Shown here piece after piece: positions 17,063-25,382 of a DNA stretch of 64,000 nt (position 1 is the stretch's first letter; the number at the start of each line of letters is the position of its first letter). Under the pieces are notes generated by a model. That model saw only the letters and a list, made by a program, of their open reading frames with translations, made no database searches and was not told where the DNA came from. Made by a program: the position numbers and the translations under genes. The DNA comes from Frigoribacterium faeni (lineage in GTDB: Bacteria > Actinomycetota > Actinomycetes > Actinomycetales > Microbacteriaceae): positions 930,781 to 994,780 of the forward strand of contig NZ_JAAOYW010000001.1 of NCBI RefSeq assembly GCF_011761235.1. Direction: 5' to 3'.

Positions 17063-18220
17063 TCAGGCGCCGACCCGCCGGGTGAGCAGGGCGCTCTCGA
17101 CCGTGAGCCCGGGCCCGAAGGCCATCGCGCACACGCGCCGGACCGCAGGAGGTGCCGGGTCGCCGTCCGCGCCTCCTGCGCCCTCGAGGTGCTCGCGCAG
17201 GATGAACAGGACGGTCGCGCTCGACATGTTGCCGTACTCGCGGAGCACCCGGCGCGACGGCGCCATCGCGACCTCGTCCAGGCCCACCTGCGACTCGACC
17301 CGGTCGAGGATGCTGCGCCCGCCGGGGTGCACGGCCCAGCCGTCGACGTCGCCGACGCCGATGCCGCCTGCCTCGAGCAGGGTCGCGAGGGCGGAGTCGA
17401 TGTTCTCCTCGACGATGTGCGGCACGTAGCTGCTCAGCACCATGTCGAAGCCCTGGTCGCCGATGCTCCAGGCCATGTCGCCCTCGCCCACCGGCGTGAG
17501 CACCGTCTCGAGCACGTCGAGGTCGAGCACGGGCGAGCCCGGGGCCGCGGGCCGGGACGAGACGACCGCCGCGGCCGCGCCGTCGGCGAACACCGAGGAG
17601 GCGACGATCGCGTCGGGGTCGTCGGAGCTGCGCAGGTGCAGGGTGCAGAGCTCGGCGCAGACGACGAGCACGACGGCGTCGGGCTCGGCGAGGCACGTGT
17701 CGCGGGCGGCGCGCAGCGCGGGGAACGCTCCGTAGCAGCCCATGAAGCCGATGTGCAGGCGTCGGGTCGACGGCGCCAGCCCGAGGCGGCGCACGAGCAG
17801 GTAGTCGGGGCCGGGCGCGAAGAAGCCGGTGCACGAGACGGTGACGACGTGGGTGACGTCGGCGGCGGTGATCCCCGGGGCGCCGGCCAGCGCCTCCTCG
17901 GCCGCCCGGACGAAGAGGTCGGGGCTGCGGGCGACGTAGACGTCGTTGCGGGCCCCCGTGCCCGGGCGCAGGATGCGGCCCTCGGCACGGTCGTAGAACA
18001 CCGGGGCGTCGGTCTGCGGGGTCGACGCGTCCGGCTCGGCGGCGAGCTCGTCGATCACGGTGTGCCGGGTGTCGATGGCGGCGCCGTCGAACACGGCGCC
18101 GATGAGGCGCGGGGCGAGGCGACCGAGACCCGGCTGACCGCGGAAGACGTCACGGATGTGGTCCTGCCCGATGATCGTCGACGGGACGGCGGTGCCGATG
18201 CTGAGGATGCTCGGGGACAT
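17063..18220 (-). CDS. Type III polyketide synthase (alkylresorcinol/pyrone synthase-like)
   Basis: 385 aa chalcone-synthase fold. The catalytic triad is intact: Cys162 in GFMGCYGAFPAL, His298 in GWAVHPGGRS and Asn331 in EYGNMSSATV. Such enzymes extend a fatty acyl-CoA with malonyl-CoA and cyclise the chain to a resorcinol or pyrone. It is the first gene of an operon ordered like srsABC of S. griseus, so a membrane phenolic lipid is the most likely product. TACGCT 6 nt before the ATG predicts a leaderless mRNA starting at this gene. Confidence 0.92.
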   Translation of the reverse strand: MSPSILSIGTAVPSTIIGQDHIRDVFRGQPGLGRLAPRLIGAVFDGAAIDTRHTVIDELAAEPDASTPQTDAPVFYDRAEGRILRPGTGARNDVYVARSPDLFVRAAEEALAGAPGITAADVTHVVTVSCTGFFAPGPDYLLVRRLGLAPSTRRLHIGFMGCYGAFPALRAARDTCLAEPDAVVLVVCAELCTLHLRSSDDPDAIVASSVFADGAAAAVVSSRPAAPGSPVLDLDVLETVLTPVGEGDMAWSIGDQGFDMVLSSYVPHIVEENIDSALATLLEAGGIGVGDVDGWAVHPGGRSILDRVESQVGLDEVAMAPSRRVLREYGNMSSATVLFILREHLEGAGGADGDPAPPAVRRVCAMAFGPGLTVESALLTRRVGA

Positions 18221-18386
18221 CCCTAGAGCGTATGCGCCGCGGGAGGCGACCGGTCAGGAACGGCGGCCGAGCACCCGAGAACGGGCGGTGCCCCGGGGAC
18301 AGGAGGGGCTCGAGGAGCCCAGGGACGAGAAGCGCCCTGGGAACGCGAGAGGCCCCGCTCGTGCTGTGCACGTTCAGGGCCTGCGG

Positions 18387-18460
18387 TAGCGAGGGCGGGA
18401 CTCGAACCCGCGACACCACGATTATGAGCCGTGTGCTCTAACCAACTGAGCTACCCCGCC
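18387..18460 (-). tRNA. tRNA-Met (CAT)
   Basis: 74 nt. The acceptor stem GGCGGGG pairs with CCTCGCT through two G-U wobbles. D arm GCTC/GAGC; anticodon loop CTCATAA gives CAT; T arm GCGGG-TTCGAGT-CCCGC. CCA is not encoded. Overall sequence resembles actinobacterial elongator tRNA-Met rather than the lysidine-modified tRNA-Ile or initiator tRNA. Confidence 0.93.
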
Positions 18461-18495
18461 GCAAGCTGTCGGCACGAGAGACCGTGCCCAGCCGG

Positions 18496-18567
<72 letters not shown>

Positions 18568-18733
18568 GTGACCACCGTCAGCCAGACCCTGGGGCCCGCT
18601 GCCGTTTGGCACCAGACAAGGGTAGCAGAGCCGAGGGGCTCCCGAGGACACCCTCGACCGGGCGGCCGGACCGGCGTCGCGCGCGACCGTCGAGGCCCGG
18701 TCGGACGCCGCGACGCCGGGCCATCATCGACGG

Positions 18734-19318
18734 GTGCACAGCATCGAACTCCTGCTCGACGGCCCCGCCGACGCCGCCGTCCGGGCCCAGTGGGCGGCCC
18801 TCACCGACGCCGGCCTGCCGTCGCAGGCCGACCACGCCAGCAGCTCGAACGCGCCGCACGTGACCCTGCTGGCGAGGCGTCGGATCGACGACACGACCGA
18901 CCCCGCCCTGACGGCCCTGTTCGACGGCGCGTTGCCCGCCGCGGTCGAGCTGGGCGCCCCGCTCGTCTTCGGCGGGGGCCGCGGGCACGTGCTGGTCCGC
19001 TCGATCGTCGCGACCCGTGAGCTGCTCGACCTGCACGCGGCCGTCCACGAGATCGTCGGCGGCGACCAGGACGTGCCGCACTCGTCGCCCGGGCGCTGGG
19101 TGCCGCACGTCACGCTCGCGAGCCGGCTCGACGCCGAGGGCGTGGGCCGGGCCCTCGCCGCGCTCGGGGCGTTCGCCGACGAGGAGGCGCGCGAGGCCCC
19201 CGAGGACGCTGCGGCCCCTGCGGCCCCCGGCGCGGCCCCGGCCGCGGGCACGACCCGCCTGGTCGCAGGACGCCGCTGGGACCCGAGCCGGCGGACGATC
19301 GTGGTGCTAGGGCGCTGA
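18734..19318 (+). CDS. 2H phosphoesterase (2'-5' RNA ligase family)
   Basis: 194 aa. Two HxT motifs, APHVTLLAR near residue 40 and VPHVTLASR near residue 118, define the 2H fold shared by LigT/ThpR and cyclic phosphodiesterases. An Ala/Pro-rich insert separates the second motif from the last strand. The substrate is unknown; RNA 2',3'-cyclic phosphate ends are the usual target. GTG start. The 3' end overlaps the convergent aldo/keto reductase by 12 nt. Confidence 0.82.
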   Translation: MHSIELLLDGPADAAVRAQWAALTDAGLPSQADHASSSNAPHVTLLARRRIDDTTDPALTALFDGALPAAVELGAPLVFGGGRGHVLVRSIVATRELLDLHAAVHEIVGGDQDVPHSSPGRWVPHVTLASRLDAEGVGRALAALGAFADEEAREAPEDAAAPAAPGAAPAAGTTRLVAGRRWDPSRRTIVVLGR

Positions 19319-20224
19319 CGAGGCAGCGGCCGACGGGTCGGCCGGTGCCGTCGAGGCCGTCGGGGCCGACGCCGCCTCGAGCGCGGCGAGGTCGCCCTCG
19401 TCGAGCACCACGGACGCCGCACCGAGCAGGTCGTCGAGCTGGGACGTCGTGCGCGCGCTCGCGAGGGCGCCCACGACGCCGGGCCGCGAGGCCAGCCAGG
19501 CGACGGCCACGGCCGCCGGGGCCACCCCGTGCCTCTCGGCCACCTCGGCCACGACCTCGACGACGCCGAGCGCCTGGGGCGTGGAGTAGCTCGCGGCCCG
19601 GCCCCCGCGCGGCGACGAGCCCTGCTCCTCGCCCGAGCGGTACTTGCCCGTGAGCAGGCCGCTCGCCAGCGACGAGTGCGGCAGCACGGCCAGGCCGTGG
19701 TGGTCGACGACCGGGGCGATCTCGTTCTCGTACTCGCCCCTCCTCACCAGGTTGTAGGCGTGCTGCACGGCGACGAACGGGTGCAGGCCGTCGCTGTCGG
19801 CGATGGCGAGGGCCTGGCGCAGCCGGGCGGGCGAGTAGTTCGAGGCCCCGGCGAAGCGGATCTTGCCCTCGTCGACCAGCTCGCTGAGCGCGGTGACGGT
19901 CTCGCGCAGGGGCGTCTCGTCGTCGTCGAAGTGCGCCGAGTAGAGGTCGATGCGGTCGGTGCGCAGTCGCGTCAGGGAGCCCTCGACGGCGGCGCGGATG
20001 CTCGCGCGCGAAAGACCGGGGGCGTCGGGGTGCTGGCCGCACTTGGTGCTCACGACGACCCGGTCGCGGTTGCCGGGGCGCGCGAGCCACCGGCCGATGA
20101 TCGCCTCCGACTCGCCTCCCGAGTTGCCGGGCAGCCAGGCCGAGTAGACGTCGGCCGTGTCGACGACGCGGCCGCCGTCGCCGACGAAGAGGTCGAGCAG
20201 CTCGAGCGCCGTGGGCGCGCCCAC
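19307..20224 (-). CDS. Aldo/keto reductase, start codon uncertain
   Basis: 305 aa from the first canonical start, GTG 20224. The AKR tetrad is visible: Asp and Tyr in VVDTADVYSAW, Lys in VVSTKCGQHP and His in IDLYSAHFDDDE. Conserved AKR sequence continues upstream in the same frame (FPLALGTNVFGWT, and before it TRIG), yet no ATG, GTG or TTG occurs before the stop at 20351. An ACG at 20336-20338, in the position of a usual initiator Met before TRIG, lies 9 nt after a TAGCCT -10-like box. It is therefore either a non-canonical start or a start-lost gene. Confidence 0.82.
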   Translation of the reverse strand: MGAPTALELLDLFVGDGGRVVDTADVYSAWLPGNSGGESEAIIGRWLARPGNRDRVVVSTKCGQHPDAPGLSRASIRAAVEGSLTRLRTDRIDLYSAHFDDDETPLRETVTALSELVDEGKIRFAGASNYSPARLRQALAIADSDGLHPFVAVQHAYNLVRRGEYENEIAPVVDHHGLAVLPHSSLASGLLTGKYRSGEEQGSSPRGGRAASYSTPQALGVVEVVAEVAERHGVAPAAVAVAWLASRPGVVGALASARTTSQLDDLLGAASVVLDEGDLAALEAASAPTASTAPADPSAAASSAP

Positions 20225-20392
20225 CGTCCAGCCGAAGACGTTCGTGCCGAGGGCCAGGGGGAACGGGCGTCGACCGTCGGTCCAGTCGCTGCTCGCGAGG
20301 TCGGTCAGGGTGTCCAGGGGTGCGCCGATCCGTGTCGTGGGAGCCCCAGGCTACCGGGCGGACGCCCCCCGGCGCTGCCGTATCGTGGCCGC

Positions 20393-22150
20393 ATGTCCTC
20401 ACACGAGACCACGGGCGACACGCTCGACTCCCCCTCCGAGACCGACACCACGACCGTCGCCGACGTCGAGTCCGCTCCGTCGTCCGGCGCCGAGCGCGGC
20501 GGCGAGTGGTGGCGCACCGCCGTCATCTACCAGGTGTACCCGCGGTCGTTCGCCGACGCGGACGGCGACGGCGTCGGCGACCTGCCGGGCATCACCTCGC
20601 GGCTCGACGCCCTGGCCGACCTCGGCGTCGACGCCGTCTGGCTCTCGCCGTTCTACACGTCGCCCCAGCGCGACGCCGGCTACGACGTCGCCGACTACAC
20701 CGACGTCGACCCGCTGTTCGGCACCCTCGACGACTTCGACGCGCTGCGCGCCCGGGCCTCCGAGCTCGGCCTGCGCCTCATCGTCGACCTCGTGCCCAAC
20801 CACACGTCGTCCGAGCACGCGTGGTTCCGCGCCGCCCTCGCCGCCGGGCCCGGCTCCCCCGAGCGCGCCCGCTACATGTTCCGCGACGGCAAGGGGGCCG
20901 ACGGCGAGCTGCCGCCCAACAACTGGGAGGCGGTCTTCGGCGGAGCAGCCTGGACGCGCGTCGTCGAGCCCGACGGCCAGCCCGGCCAGTGGTACCTGCA
21001 CCTCTTCGACACGTCGCAGCCGGACCTCGACTGGACGAACCCCGCGGTGCGCTCCGACTTCGTCGACGTGCTGCGCTTCTGGCTCGACCGCGGGGTCGAC
21101 GGGTTCCGCGTCGACGTGGCCCACGGGATGATCAAGGCCGACGGCCTGCCCGACTACACCCCGCCCGCCGACGCCGGCAGCATGGGCGGCGGCGCGACCT
21201 CGGACACCACCCCGCCGTACTGGGCCCAGGACGGCGTGCACGAGATCTACCGCGACTGGCACCGCGTGCTCGCCGAGTACCCCGGCGACCGCGTCCTGGT
21301 CGCCGAGGCCTGGGTCGAGCCCCTCGCGAAGCTGGCGAACTGGGTGCGCCCCGACGAGATGCAGCAGGCCTTCAACTTCGCCTACCTCGAGACGGGCTGG
21401 TCGGCGGCCGAGATCCGTCGCGTGGTCGACCAGTCGATCGAGGTCTTCTCGAGCGTGGGCGCCCCCAGCACCTGGGTGCTCAGCAACCACGACGTCGTGC
21501 GGCACGCCAGCCGGCTCGCCCTCACCGCCGACAACCCGCAGGGCTGGGGCATCGGCCCGAAGAGCCCGGGCCTGCCCGTCCCCGAGCTGGGCCTCGCGCG
21601 AGCCCGGGCGGCCTCTGCCGTCATGCTCGCCCTGCCCGGCAGCGCCTACCTCTACCAGGGCGAGGAGCTGGGACTGCCGGAGGCGATCGACCTGCCCGAC
21701 GACAGCCGCCAGGACCCGACGTGGTTCCGCACCGCAGGCGAGCGCTACGGGCGCGACGGCTGCCGCGTGCCCCTGCCGTGGGAGTCGGGAGCGCCGGCCT
21801 TCGGCTTCAGCGCGACCGGCGCCTCCTGGCTGCCCCAGCCCGAGGACTGGTCGACCTACGCCCGGGACGAGCAGCAGGGCGTGGCGGGCTCCACGCTCGA
21901 GCTCTACCGCACGGCCCTGGCGCTCCGTTCCGAGCACGAGCTGGGATCGGCCGAGCTGGCCTGGGTCGACGGCTACGGCGAGGCCGTGGTGGCGTTCCGC
22001 ACGGGCGCCGTCACCGTGATCGCGAACACGGGTGACGTCGCCGTCGAGCTGCCGGTCGGCGACGTCCTGCTGGCGACCATGGCCCTCGACGGGCCCGCGC
22101 TGCCGCCGAACGCTGCCGTCTGGCTGGCCTCGGTCGACGACGAGGGCTGA
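20393..22150 (+). CDS. GH13 alpha-glucosidase
   Basis: 585 aa. An N-terminal acidic/Thr tail of about 35 residues precedes the (beta/alpha)8 domain ([20 protein letters not shown]). Catalytic residues are Asp241 in GFRVDVAHG, Glu305 in VAEAW and Asp367 in LSNHDVVRH. The pattern fits oligo-1,6/alpha-1,4-glucosidases rather than trehalose synthases. No signal peptide is seen, so it probably acts on imported malto- or isomalto-oligosaccharides. TATCGT 6 nt before the ATG implies leaderless expression, divergent from the aldo/keto reductase. Confidence 0.93.
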   Translation: MSSHETTGDTLDSPSETDTTTVADVESAPSSGAERGGEWWRTAVIYQVYPRSFADADGDGVGDLPGITSRLDALADLGVDAVWLSPFYTSPQRDAGYDVADYTDVDPLFGTLDDFDALRARASELGLRLIVDLVPNHTSSEHAWFRAALAAGPGSPERARYMFRDGKGADGELPPNNWEAVFGGAAWTRVVEPDGQPGQWYLHLFDTSQPDLDWTNPAVRSDFVDVLRFWLDRGVDGFRVDVAHGMIKADGLPDYTPPADAGSMGGGATSDTTPPYWAQDGVHEIYRDWHRVLAEYPGDRVLVAEAWVEPLAKLANWVRPDEMQQAFNFAYLETGWSAAEIRRVVDQSIEVFSSVGAPSTWVLSNHDVVRHASRLALTADNPQGWGIGPKSPGLPVPELGLARARAASAVMLALPGSAYLYQGEELGLPEAIDLPDDSRQDPTWFRTAGERYGRDGCRVPLPWESGAPAFGFSATGASWLPQPEDWSTYARDEQQGVAGSTLELYRTALALRSEHELGSAELAWVDGYGEAVVAFRTGAVTVIANTGDVAVELPVGDVLLATMALDGPALPPNAAVWLASVDDEG

Positions 22151-22214
22151 GGCCGCGCGGGGCCGGCCGGGCCCGTCGGGCCTGGGCCCACGTCGGGCTG
22201 GGCCCGCAAGGCTG

Positions 22215-22271
22215 AGGCCCCGCCGGGCTCAGGCCCCGCCGGGCTCAGGCCCCGCCGGGCTCAGGCCCCGC
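22215..22271. repeat. 16-nt tandem repeat AGGCCCCGCCGGGCTC, 3.5 copies
   Basis: Three perfect copies plus a half copy directly precede the terminator palindrome at 22271-22310, in the gap between the convergent GH13 and M23 genes. Confidence 0.9.
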
Positions 22272-22310
22272 ACGACGAAGCCCCCGACCGCGGTCGGGGG
22301 CTTCGTCGTG
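22271..22310. terminator. Strong bidirectional terminator between GH13 and M23
   Basis: A perfect 40-nt palindrome with 20-nt arms; the core is GAAGCCCCCGACC and its complement. It serves two convergent genes. Confidence 0.85.
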
Positions 22311-22361
22311 CTGGGGGGCGATCGCGGCGGCGGCCGGGCCTGCCGCTCGCCCCTCCGGGCG

Positions 22362-23594
22362 TCAGTTCGTGTTGGCGGTCAGCCAGGGGTAGGGGTCGAC
22401 CGGGACGCCGCCGAGGTGGATCTCGAAGTGCAGGTGGGCGCCCGTGCTGTTGCCGGTGCTGCCGACCTTGCCGACGAGCTGCCCCACGGTGACCTGCTCG
22501 CCGACCGAGACCTGCACCGAGCCGGTCTGCATGTGCGAGTAGGTCGAGGTGACCTTCTGGCCGTTGATGACGTGCTCGATCTCGACGTGGTTGCCGAAGG
22601 CGCCGCCGGGGCCGGTCACGGCGCTGACCGTGCCGTCGGCGATGGCCTGGATGGGCGAGCCGGAGCCGGGGATGAAGTCGAGGCCGTTGTGGAACGTGCT
22701 GCAGAAGCCGCAGTTCGAGACGTGACGCGCGCCGAAGCCGCTGCTGATCGGCACGCCGGTGGCGAACGGCCACTGCACCGTGCCCGCGACGTCGTTGGTG
22801 AAGGTGCTCGCGCTCGTCGAGGCGTACTCGCTGACGGGGGCGACCTTCATCTCGGTCACGGAGTAGCCGTCGCGCGTCGCCGCGTCCTCGGCGGCGGCGC
22901 CGGCGACGAAGGTCTGGGCGGCGGCGGCCTTCTTGGCCACCGTGCGCTCGTCGGTGTCGACGAAGAAGGCGTTGGCCGGGACGGAGGTGGACACGAGCAT
23001 GGCGCCCGCGAAGAGCATGGCGCCGACGACCGTGACGCGCTTGCCCGCGCCGGCGAAGGACGCGCCTGTGCCCTGGCGACGGGCGGTGCTCGCCGTGGCG
23101 GCGGCGGGGCCGGTGCGCACGGGGGACGCGGCCGGGCTGGCCGACGGGCGCTGCTGCGACCGGCTGGCCGACCGGTTCGCGCGCGGCGTGGCGGCGACCT
23201 CGGCGACGGCGGGGCGACGACCGCGACGGCGCGTGGCCTCCGCCTCGGCGGCCCGACGGGCGGCACGCGTGGCGTGGGCCGGGGCGACGGACGCGGCGGC
23301 ACGGTCGGCGGAGGCCGAGGCGACGGACGGGGCGGGGAGGACGCGGGGGGCCGGGTCGGTCACGGGGACGGCCACGGACACGGGAGCGGCGACGGAGGCG
23401 TCGGACGACGTGGCGGCGGGGGCCACGGCGGGCGCGGCCGCGAGGGCTGCGCGACGCTCGGCCTCACGGGCCTCTCGTCGAGTCGCGTACACCGGCAGGG
23501 CCGGGGTTCCGGGGGCGTCGTCCCGCTGATCGACGGGTGCGCGATGCGACCGGAGGTCGCCCTCGAGCTCGGCGATGGGGTGGGACTTCGACAC
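22362..23594 (-). CDS. Secreted or anchored M23 (LytM) peptidoglycan endopeptidase
   Basis: 410 aa. The first ~190 residues are a basic Ala/Arg-rich cytoplasmic tail. A single hydrophobic segment follows (VTVVGAMLFAGAMLVSTS), ending in a possible SPase site, PANAFF. The C-terminal LytM domain carries the zinc ligands HNGLD and HLHFEIHLGG. It would cleave peptide crosslinks of the wall during growth or division. GTG 23594 with GAGGA upstream is preferred; GTG 23678 in the same frame would add 28 residues. Its leader contains overlapping hairpins. Confidence 0.88.
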   Translation of the reverse strand: MSKSHPIAELEGDLRSHRAPVDQRDDAPGTPALPVYATRREAREAERRAALAAAPAVAPAATSSDASVAAPVSVAVPVTDPAPRVLPAPSVASASADRAAASVAPAHATRAARRAAEAEATRRRGRRPAVAEVAATPRANRSASRSQQRPSASPAASPVRTGPAAATASTARRQGTGASFAGAGKRVTVVGAMLFAGAMLVSTSVPANAFFVDTDERTVAKKAAAAQTFVAGAAAEDAATRDGYSVTEMKVAPVSEYASTSASTFTNDVAGTVQWPFATGVPISSGFGARHVSNCGFCSTFHNGLDFIPGSGSPIQAIADGTVSAVTGPGGAFGNHVEIEHVINGQKVTSTYSHMQTGSVQVSVGEQVTVGQLVGKVGSTGNSTGAHLHFEIHLGGVPVDPYPWLTANTN

Positions 23595-23700
23595 GTGTAG
23601 TTGATCCTCGGGGTGCTCGGGGAAGAGGGCTGATCGGCCCTCGAGGTCAGGGTCGCGGCTGCACCGGACGAAGGTCACGGTGAAGTAACGAACCTGTCCA

Positions 23701-23741
23701 GGGTAGCCGCTCGTTCACCGGATGGCTACCCGCCTTCGGGT
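23701..23741 (-). promoter_or_regulatory. Overlapping hairpins in the M23 leader, possible attenuator
   Basis: On the minus strand ACCCG-AAGG-CGGGT (23737-23741 with 23728-23732) overlaps a second stem, GGGTAGCC/GGCTACCC (23724-23731 with 23701-23708), so only one can form. They lie about 107-147 nt before the M23 start. No known riboswitch family is recognised. Confidence 0.4.
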
Positions 23742-23806
23742 GCCACGCCCGTCCCCAGCGGCGACGGCCGACAGGAAATGCTGGTCAGCGGGCATACGAC
23801 GCCGGT

Positions 23807-24772
23807 TCAGAACCCGGCGTCCGCCAGGAGGGCGTCCGCGTCGGCGGCGATGCCCGGAGCGGCCGCCACGACGAGCTCGCCGCTCGCGGCCGCTCCCGCC
23901 TCGCCGTGGACCACGACGCCCGCCTCCTGGGCGATCAGCACGCCGGCTGCGTGGTCCCACGGCTTGAGGCCGCGTTCGGCGTAGACGTCGAGACGGCCTG
24001 CCGCGACCGCGCAGAGGTCGAGGGAGGCGGCGCCCAGGCGGCGCAGGTCGCGCACCCGGCCGATCAGCCGGCCGAGCACCGCCGCCTGCTCGACGCGGCG
24101 GCCGGAGTCGTACGAGAAGCCGGTGGCGAAGAGCGACTGGGCCAGGGAGGCGGGGGCAGAGGGGACGAGAGGAGCCTCGCCGAGCCGGGCACCGCCTCCT
24201 CGGCTCGCGGTGAAGACCTCGCCGGAGAGCGGGTTCACGACGCAGGCGGCGAGCGCCGTCCAGGTCAGCGGGTCCGGGCCGCCCTCGACGACCGCGACGC
24301 TGACCGCCCACTGCGGGATGCCGTACAGGAAGTTGACGGTGCCGTCGATCGGGTCGACGACCCAGGTGAGGCCGGTGGACGAGTCGTCGGGGTCGCCCTC
24401 CTCGCCGAAGAAGCCGTCGCCGGGGCGCAGCTCGGCCAGCCGGTCGCGCAGGAACGCCTCGACCTCGCGGTCGGTGTGCGTCACGACGTCGACGACGCTG
24501 CTCTTCGTGTCGGCGACCTCGACGCCCTCGGCGCGGCGTGCGGCGGCCAGGCGCGCCGCCTCGGTCGTCACCCGGAGAGCGACCGCAAGCAGCGCGGCGA
24601 CGTCGTGCGTCGAGTCGCGGCGGTCGTCGGCGGCGCGGTCGCCGTCGGTGCGGTCGCCGTCGCCGGCGGTGCGCTGCGGGTCGGTGCGGTCGTCGTCGCT
24701 GTCGGCGCGCTGCGGGTCAGTGCGGTCGCCGTCGCTGTCGGCGCGTTGCGGGTCGGTGCGGTCGTCGTGCAC
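23807..24772 (-). CDS. Inositol monophosphatase family protein
   Basis: 321 aa. The IMPase metal motifs are present: GFFGEEGDPDD, WVVDPIDGTVNFLYG and KPWDHAAGVLIAQEAG. It dephosphorylates myo-inositol-1-phosphate, histidinol phosphate or a similar substrate; sequence does not decide which. The first ~45 residues are three degenerate 12-residue Asp/Arg repeats (DRTDPQRADSDG) encoded by a 36-nt tandem repeat, not part of the normal fold. GTG start is preceded by GAGGAGG. tRNA-Tyr lies upstream. Confidence 0.9.
   Translation of the reverse strand: MHDDRTDPQRADSDGDRTDPQRADSDDDRTDPQRTAGDGDRTDGDRAADDRRDSTHDVAALLAVALRVTTEAARLAAARRAEGVEVADTKSSVVDVVTHTDREVEAFLRDRLAELRPGDGFFGEEGDPDDSSTGLTWVVDPIDGTVNFLYGIPQWAVSVAVVEGGPDPLTWTALAACVVNPLSGEVFTASRGGGARLGEAPLVPSAPASLAQSLFATGFSYDSGRRVEQAAVLGRLIGRVRDLRRLGAASLDLCAVAAGRLDVYAERGLKPWDHAAGVLIAQEAGVVVHGEAGAAASGELVVAAAPGIAADADALLADAGF
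24645..24772. repeat. 36-nt coding tandem repeat in the IMPase N-terminus
   Basis: Units at 24645-24680, 24681-24716 and 24717-24752 plus a partial copy to 24772. Units two and three differ at only a few positions. They encode the charged 12-residue repeat of the IMPase-like protein. Confidence 0.85.
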
Positions 24773-24966
24773 GGGGCCTCCTCGCGGCGGTGCCGGGAGC
24801 GCCGGCACGGCCTGCTCGTCTCGTCGGCGCCCGTGCTCGCACCGGAGCCGTCGCCGGCCGGGCGCGGCGTCACGGCTGCGGCGTGTGCCGCCGCCCCGAC
24901 GACGAACGGACCCGATCTCTCGAGTCCGTCGCGGTGCCGCCCGCCCCGGGAGGGGCTGGGCACCTG

Positions 24967-25048
24967 TGGCAAGTGAGGGATTCGAACCCCCGAAGGCTAC
25001 GCCAGCTGATTTACAGTCAGATCCCTTTGGCCGCTTGGGTAACTTGCC
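24967..25048 (-). tRNA. tRNA-Tyr (GTA)
   Basis: 82 nt with the long variable arm of class II tRNAs. Acceptor stem GGCAAGT/ACTTGCC is perfect, the anticodon loop region ACTGTAAAT gives GTA, and the T arm holds GTTCGAATC. CCA is not encoded. The gene borders a repeat-flanked accessory gene. Confidence 0.96.
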
Positions 25049-25382
25049 ATGCACGCCCGACCCATGTGATCACCGACCGGAGGCGCCAGACAAATATACA
25101 GCCTCCCGGACCTCCCGCTGACCACCCCGCCCCTCCCCCACCTCCCTGACCGCAAATGCCGACCTGCTCGGCCACAAAAACGGGATTTCCCGTCAGGGAA
25201 CGGTCGCTCGGGCGCCTCCCGGTCGGCATTTGCGGAGAGAAGTCGGAGGAGAGCCTCGGTGCCGTAGTTCCACCATGTCGACCCGGGGCGACTCCTCCCC
25301 AGCAGCACGTGCCGCGGGGAACGTCCACAGGGGCGCGCCCTCAGCTGATGTCTGACCCGAGCGACGAGGAACGTCGTCCGAC
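25049..25382. other. Non-coding stretch beside tRNA-Tyr with nested inverted repeats
   Basis: 334 nt without a supportable gene and visibly less GC-rich than its surroundings. It contains a perfect 15-bp inverted repeat, CCGCAAATGCCGACC at 25150-25164 and GGTCGGCATTTGCGG at 25221-25235. The 56 nt between them include a smaller stem ACGGG-ATTT-CCCGT. It precedes the AbiEi/DUF559 gene. Confidence 0.75.
25150..25235. repeat. 15-bp inverted repeat pair around a 56-nt spacer
   Basis: Perfect arms. The core GTCGGCATTTGC (25222-25233) recurs in direct orientation at 26324-26335, just after the AbiEi/DUF559 gene, so copies bracket it. Confidence 0.85.

Noticed and set aside
18387-18460. tRNA-Ile with a CAT (lysidine) anticodon
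   Set aside because: The body sequence fits elongator tRNA-Met better.
23595-23806. Cyclic di-AMP (ydaO) riboswitch in front of the M23 peptidase
   Set aside because: The conserved ydaO segments are not found; only unclassified overlapping hairpins are seen.
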